Positions 37,718 to 40,778 of a stretch of DNA of 40,778 nucleotides are shown one piece after another. A program made the position numbers and the translations under genes. The notes beneath the pieces were generated by a model. The model had not been told where the DNA came from, did no database searches, and was given only the letters and a program-made list of their open reading frames with translations. Position 1 is the stretch's first letter; each line of letters starts with the position of its first letter. The DNA comes from Comamonadaceae bacterium (GTDB lineage: Bacteria > Pseudomonadota > Gammaproteobacteria > Burkholderiales > Burkholderiaceae_C): the NCBI GenBank assembly GCA_027486555.1, contig JAIXOX010000144.1:1-40778 (forward strand), written 5' to 3'.

Positions 37718-37745
37718 AATATAGCACAATGGTATTCATTCTAAA
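37718..37745 (-). promoter_or_regulatory. Extended -10 promoter of the candidate tracrRNA
   Basis: On the minus strand, TGC directly precedes TATATT (complement of 37718-37723), an extended -10 matching TATAAT at five of six bases. TTTAGA (complement of 37740-37745) lies 16 bases further upstream as a weak -35. Transcription would begin near 37711. Confidence 0.5.
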
Positions 37746-37769
37746 GTTCGAAATGACAGGAAATACCAT
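37729..37769. repeat. 8-bp inverted repeat reaching into the cas9 start codon
   Basis: ATGGTATT (37729-37736) and AATACCAT (37762-37769) are perfect complements 25 bases apart. The right arm contains the first two bases of the cas9 ATG. The loop holds the ribosome binding site (AGGA, 37758-37761) and a TTCGAA palindrome (37747-37752). It could be an mRNA hairpin limiting cas9 translation or a protein-binding site. Confidence 0.6.
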
Positions 37770-40700
37770 GCCCCAAATGCGCTACCGACTGGCCCTTGAT
37801 CTGGGCTCCACTTCTTTGGGCTGGGCCATGGTCCGACTCAACCCACAAGACGAACCCTGCGCCGTGATCAAGGCTGGGGTGCGGATTTTCAGCAATGGGC
37901 GTGAGCCTGCACGGCCCGGGGAAATTGGCACATCCCTTGCTGCAAGCCGCCGCGAAGCGCGTGCCATGCGCCGCCGCCGTGACCGCCTGCTCAAACGCAA
38001 AAACCGCATGATGGCCACGCTACTGCGGCACGGGTTTTTTCCGCAAGACGAAGCCGCCCGCAAAGCGCTGGATAAAACCGACCCATTTGCCTTGCGCGCC
38101 AAGGGCCTCGACCAAGCCTTGCTGCCCGAAGAATTCGCCCGCGCCCTGTTCCACATCAACCAGCGCCGTGGCTTCAAGAGCAACCGCAAAACCGACAAGA
38201 AAGAAAACGACAGCGGCGCACTCAAAACCGCCATCGGCCAACTGCGCCAAGCCATGCAAGCCACCGACTGCCGCACCGTGGGTGAATGGCTGTTTGCCCG
38301 CCACCAGCAAGGCCTGTCGGTGCGGGCGCGTTACCGCGAAAACCGCATCGCCCAAGACAACGGCAAAACCAAGATCGAGAAAAGCTACGACCTGTACATT
38401 GATCGCGCCATGATCGCGGCCGAGTTTGATGCGCTGTGGACCAAACAGAGCGAACTCAATCCGGCGCTGTTTCACGACACAGCCCGCGACGAACTCAAAG
38501 ACTGTCTGCTGCACCAGCGCCCGCTCAAACCCGTCAAACCGGGACGTTGCACTTTGCTTCCTGACGAAGAGCGAGCCCCTCTGGCCCTGCCCAGCCAGCA
38601 GCGTTTTCGCATTTACCAAGAGGTGAACAACCTGCGCCTGCTGCGCGAGGGACTGAGCGAAGAACCGCTCACGCTCTCACAGCGTGACCAAATTTTTGAC
38701 TTGCTTGAGCGTCCGTTAAGGGAAAAAAAGACGGCGCATGAAGTCACCTTTGAGCAAATAAGAACGGCCTTGGGCTTGGGTGGTTCAGTGCGATTCAATA
38801 TCGAGGATGAAAAACGTAAATCTTTGAAAGGCAATGCCACCAACGCAAGCCTTGGGAAAAACCTTTTGTTTGGTGATCGTTGGTTTGCATGGAGTGAGCG
38901 TCAGCAAGATGCGATCGTGAAGCAACTTGTGAAACAAGAAAATGAGTGGCGACTGGTCAAACGGCTTCAAAAATACTGTGGTGTGAACGAAGATGCTGCT
39001 GAAAAAATTGCCAACGCTACCTTGGCCGAAGGCTACGGCAGTCTGAGCGCCAAGGCCCTTGAAAAAATTCTCCCCGCCCTGCGCGCCGAAGTCATCACCT
39101 ACGACAAAGCTGTTTTGGCTGCTGGTTTTGACCACCACAGCCACATCAGCCACGCCGCCACGGGCGAGATCCTGCCCGAGCTGCCCTACTACGGCCAATA
39201 CCTCCAGCGTCACGTTGGCTTTGGCACGGGCAAGCCCGAAGACACCGCCGAAAAACGTTACTGCAAGATCGCCAACCCCACGGTACACATCGGCCTGAAC
39301 CAAGTGCGGACCGTGGTCAACGCGCTCATCAAGCGCTACGGCCACCCCAGCGAGGTGATTGTGGAGCTGGCCCGCGACCTCAAGCAAAGCCAGGATCAGC
39401 GCAAAGAAGAGCAAAAACGCCAAGCCGACAACCAGCGCCGCAACGAGCGCATGCGCGCTGACATTGCCAAGCTGCTGCACACCAGCCCAGAGCGTGTCCG
39501 CGCCATCGACCTGCAAAAAATGATTCTTTGGGAAGAACTCAGCTTCAACGTGGCCGACCGCCGCTGCCCCTACAGCGGTGTGCAGATCAGCGCCCAAATG
39601 CTGTTCAGCGAACAGGTCGAGATCGAGCACATCCTGCCGTTTTCGAAAACGCTGGACGACAGTCCGAACAACAAAACCGTGGCCATGCGTCAGGCCAACC
39701 GCATCAAAGGCAACCGAACCCCGGCACAAGCAGCTGCCGACTTTGCAATGCAAGGATGGCCCATTGAAGACATGCTGCAGCGCGCCAGCCTCATGCCCAA
39801 AGGCAAACGCTACCGTTTTGCACCCGATGGTTTAGAGCAATGGCTGCGAGAAGACAAAGGCTTTTTGGCCCGCGCCCTGAACGACACCCGGCACCTGAGC
39901 CGCGTGGCGCGTGAATACCTTAGCCTGGTTTGCCCACAAGACACCCGTGTGATTCCCGGCCGCATGACGGCCATGTTGCGGGCCAAGTTTGGGCTCAACG
40001 ACATCCTGGGCCTGGACGGTGAAAAAAACCGCAACGATCACCGCCACCACGCGGTGGACGCCTGCGTGATCGCTGTGACCGATCAGGGATTGCTCAACCG
40101 CTTTGCCCAAGCCAGTGCCAGCGCCCGCGAAAAGCAGCTCAACCGACTGGTGGAGACCATGCCCTTGCCTTGGGACAGCTACCGTGACCATGTGCAACGC
40201 GCCATCGACCACATTTGGGTGAGCCACAAACCCGACCACGGGCACGAAGGCGCGATGCACAACGACACCGCCTATGGTTTGCTGGGTGGCGGCAAAGTGC
40301 AAGTGCGCAAAACGTTGGACGGCGTGCGAACGCGAGAGATCGCTGCGCTCAAAGTAATCGAGTTTGCCGATGCCCAAGCCACGGCCCGGCACGGCCTCTT
40401 ACCCAATGGCGAACCCCGCCCTTACAAGGGCTACAAGGGAGACAGCAACTACTGCATGGAAATCGTGCGCAATGACAAAGGCAAGTGGGAAGGTGAAGTC
40501 GTCTCAACGTTTGAGGCTTACCAATTGGTGCGCCAGCATGGCTTGTCCCGGCTGCGCCATCCGGCGCTGAGTGTCAATGGCAGGCCCTTGGTGATGCGGT
40601 TGATGATTGGTGATTCCGTTGGAATTGAAACGGATGGTCTGCGGAAAATTTACCGACTAAGCTACATGGCAAGCGCTGGAACGATGGCATTTTCAGAGTG

Positions 40701-40778
40701 CCATGAGGCCAATGTCGACAAACGGACGCGCAGTAAAGAGTTGTCTTATTTGTTCAAGACAGCCGGTTCTTTGCAAAA
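37768..40778 (+). CDS. cas9: Type II-C CRISPR-associated endonuclease Cas9 (3' end beyond the window)
   Basis: The frame stays open from the ATG at 37768 (AGGA upstream) to the window end: 1003 codons without a stop. RuvC-I is ALDLGSTSLGW with Asp11; the arginine-rich bridge helix is residues 61-78; QRRGFKSN is at 132-139 and QRPLKPVKPG near 251. RuvC-II is VIVELARDL with Glu533. HNH is EIEHILPFS with His621, Asn635 and Asn644, spaced as in Neisseria and Streptococcus Cas9. RuvC-III is HHAVDA with His761 and Asp764. All catalytic residues are present. The size fits compact subtype II-C. The last residues visible (LSYLFKTAGSLQ) suggest only a few dozen are missing. Confidence 0.96.
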   Translation, partial: MPQMRYRLALDLGSTSLGWAMVRLNPQDEPCAVIKAGVRIFSNGREPARPGEIGTSLAASRREARAMRRRRDRLLKRKNRMMATLLRHGFFPQDEAARKALDKTDPFALRAKGLDQALLPEEFARALFHINQRRGFKSNRKTDKKENDSGALKTAIGQLRQAMQATDCRTVGEWLFARHQQGLSVRARYRENRIAQDNGKTKIEKSYDLYIDRAMIAAEFDALWTKQSELNPALFHDTARDELKDCLLHQRPLKPVKPGRCTLLPDEERAPLALPSQQRFRIYQEVNNLRLLREGLSEEPLTLSQRDQIFDLLERPLREKKTAHEVTFEQIRTALGLGGSVRFNIEDEKRKSLKGNATNASLGKNLLFGDRWFAWSERQQDAIVKQLVKQENEWRLVKRLQKYCGVNEDAAEKIANATLAEGYGSLSAKALEKILPALRAEVITYDKAVLAAGFDHHSHISHAATGEILPELPYYGQYLQRHVGFGTGKPEDTAEKRYCKIANPTVHIGLNQVRTVVNALIKRYGHPSEVIVELARDLKQSQDQRKEEQKRQADNQRRNERMRADIAKLLHTSPERVRAIDLQKMILWEELSFNVADRRCPYSGVQISAQMLFSEQVEIEHILPFSKTLDDSPNNKTVAMRQANRIKGNRTPAQAAADFAMQGWPIEDMLQRASLMPKGKRYRFAPDGLEQWLREDKGFLARALNDTRHLSRVAREYLSLVCPQDTRVIPGRMTAMLRAKFGLNDILGLDGEKNRNDHRHHAVDACVIAVTDQGLLNRFAQASASAREKQLNRLVETMPLPWDSYRDHVQRAIDHIWVSHKPDHGHEGAMHNDTAYGLLGGGKVQVRKTLDGVRTREIAALKVIEFADAQATARHGLLPNGEPRPYKGYKGDSNYCMEIVRNDKGKWEGEVVSTFEAYQLVRQHGLSRLRHPALSVNGRPLVMRLMIGDSVGIETDGLRKIYRLSYMASAGTMAFSECHEANVDKRTRSKELSYLFKTAGSLQ

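Noticed and set aside
38020-40392. Several minus-strand frames of 160-320 codons opposite cas9
   Set aside because: The plus frame is continuous and carries every Cas9 motif; these are antisense shadows.
37576-40778. CRISPR repeat array
   Set aside because: No regularly spaced direct repeats of 30-40 bases are visible anywhere in the window; the array, if present, lies outside.

Overview
The window looks like the chromosome of a Burkholderiales betaproteobacterium, probably Comamonadaceae (Limnohabitans/Rhodoferax/Curvibacter-like). The evidence is gene content (mnmG-rsmG carrying parS sites, minCDE, DUF2788, a YhdP family protein, glnE) and a GC level of roughly 55-60% judged by eye. It holds about 25 confident genes. 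No rRNA, complete tRNA, prophage or insertion sequence was seen.

Left part (1-9.7 kb): a gene starting at 18 runs off the left edge. An inverted pair of REP-like elements follows. mnmG and rsmG are on the minus strand with three parS centromere sites inside their coding sequence. Then come an Lrp/AsnC regulator divergent from a fused indolepyruvate ferredoxin oxidoreductase, and the minCDE division-site operon.

Origin-like part (9.5-14.5 kb): two intergenic regions (about 9474-9691 and 14298-14515) carry DnaA boxes, a DnaA-trio-like run and AT-rich DNA. They are inverted relative to each other and keep the same spacing (30, 92, 28 and 28 bp between landmarks), so they appear to be homologous origin modules. 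Between them lie two small membrane-protein families, a Spy/CpxP-like protein, a DUF2892 protein, CopZ and CopA. With the parS cluster nearby, this is the best candidate for the chromosomal origin region, although no dnaA gene is in the window.

Middle part (14.6-27.4 kb): a class II aldolase-like protein, a YkgJ-type cysteine cluster protein, the lytic transglycosylase MltA, a small membrane protein whose start codon overlaps that of mltA on the other strand, and a minus-strand chain yhdP-like / sensor kinase / response regulator / NlpC-P60 in which every junction is a 4-base ATGA overlap. glnE is divergent from the yhdP-like gene.

Right part (27.5-40.8 kb): two tandem TonB-dependent receptors, an RND efflux adaptor and pump, and a type II-C Cas9 that is open at the right edge (1003 codons visible). 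The 192-base gap before cas9 contains a candidate minus-strand tracrRNA (extended -10 promoter, hairpins, terminator) and an inverted repeat reaching into the cas9 start codon. No CRISPR array, cas1 or cas2 lies inside the window; they would be expected just beyond the right edge.
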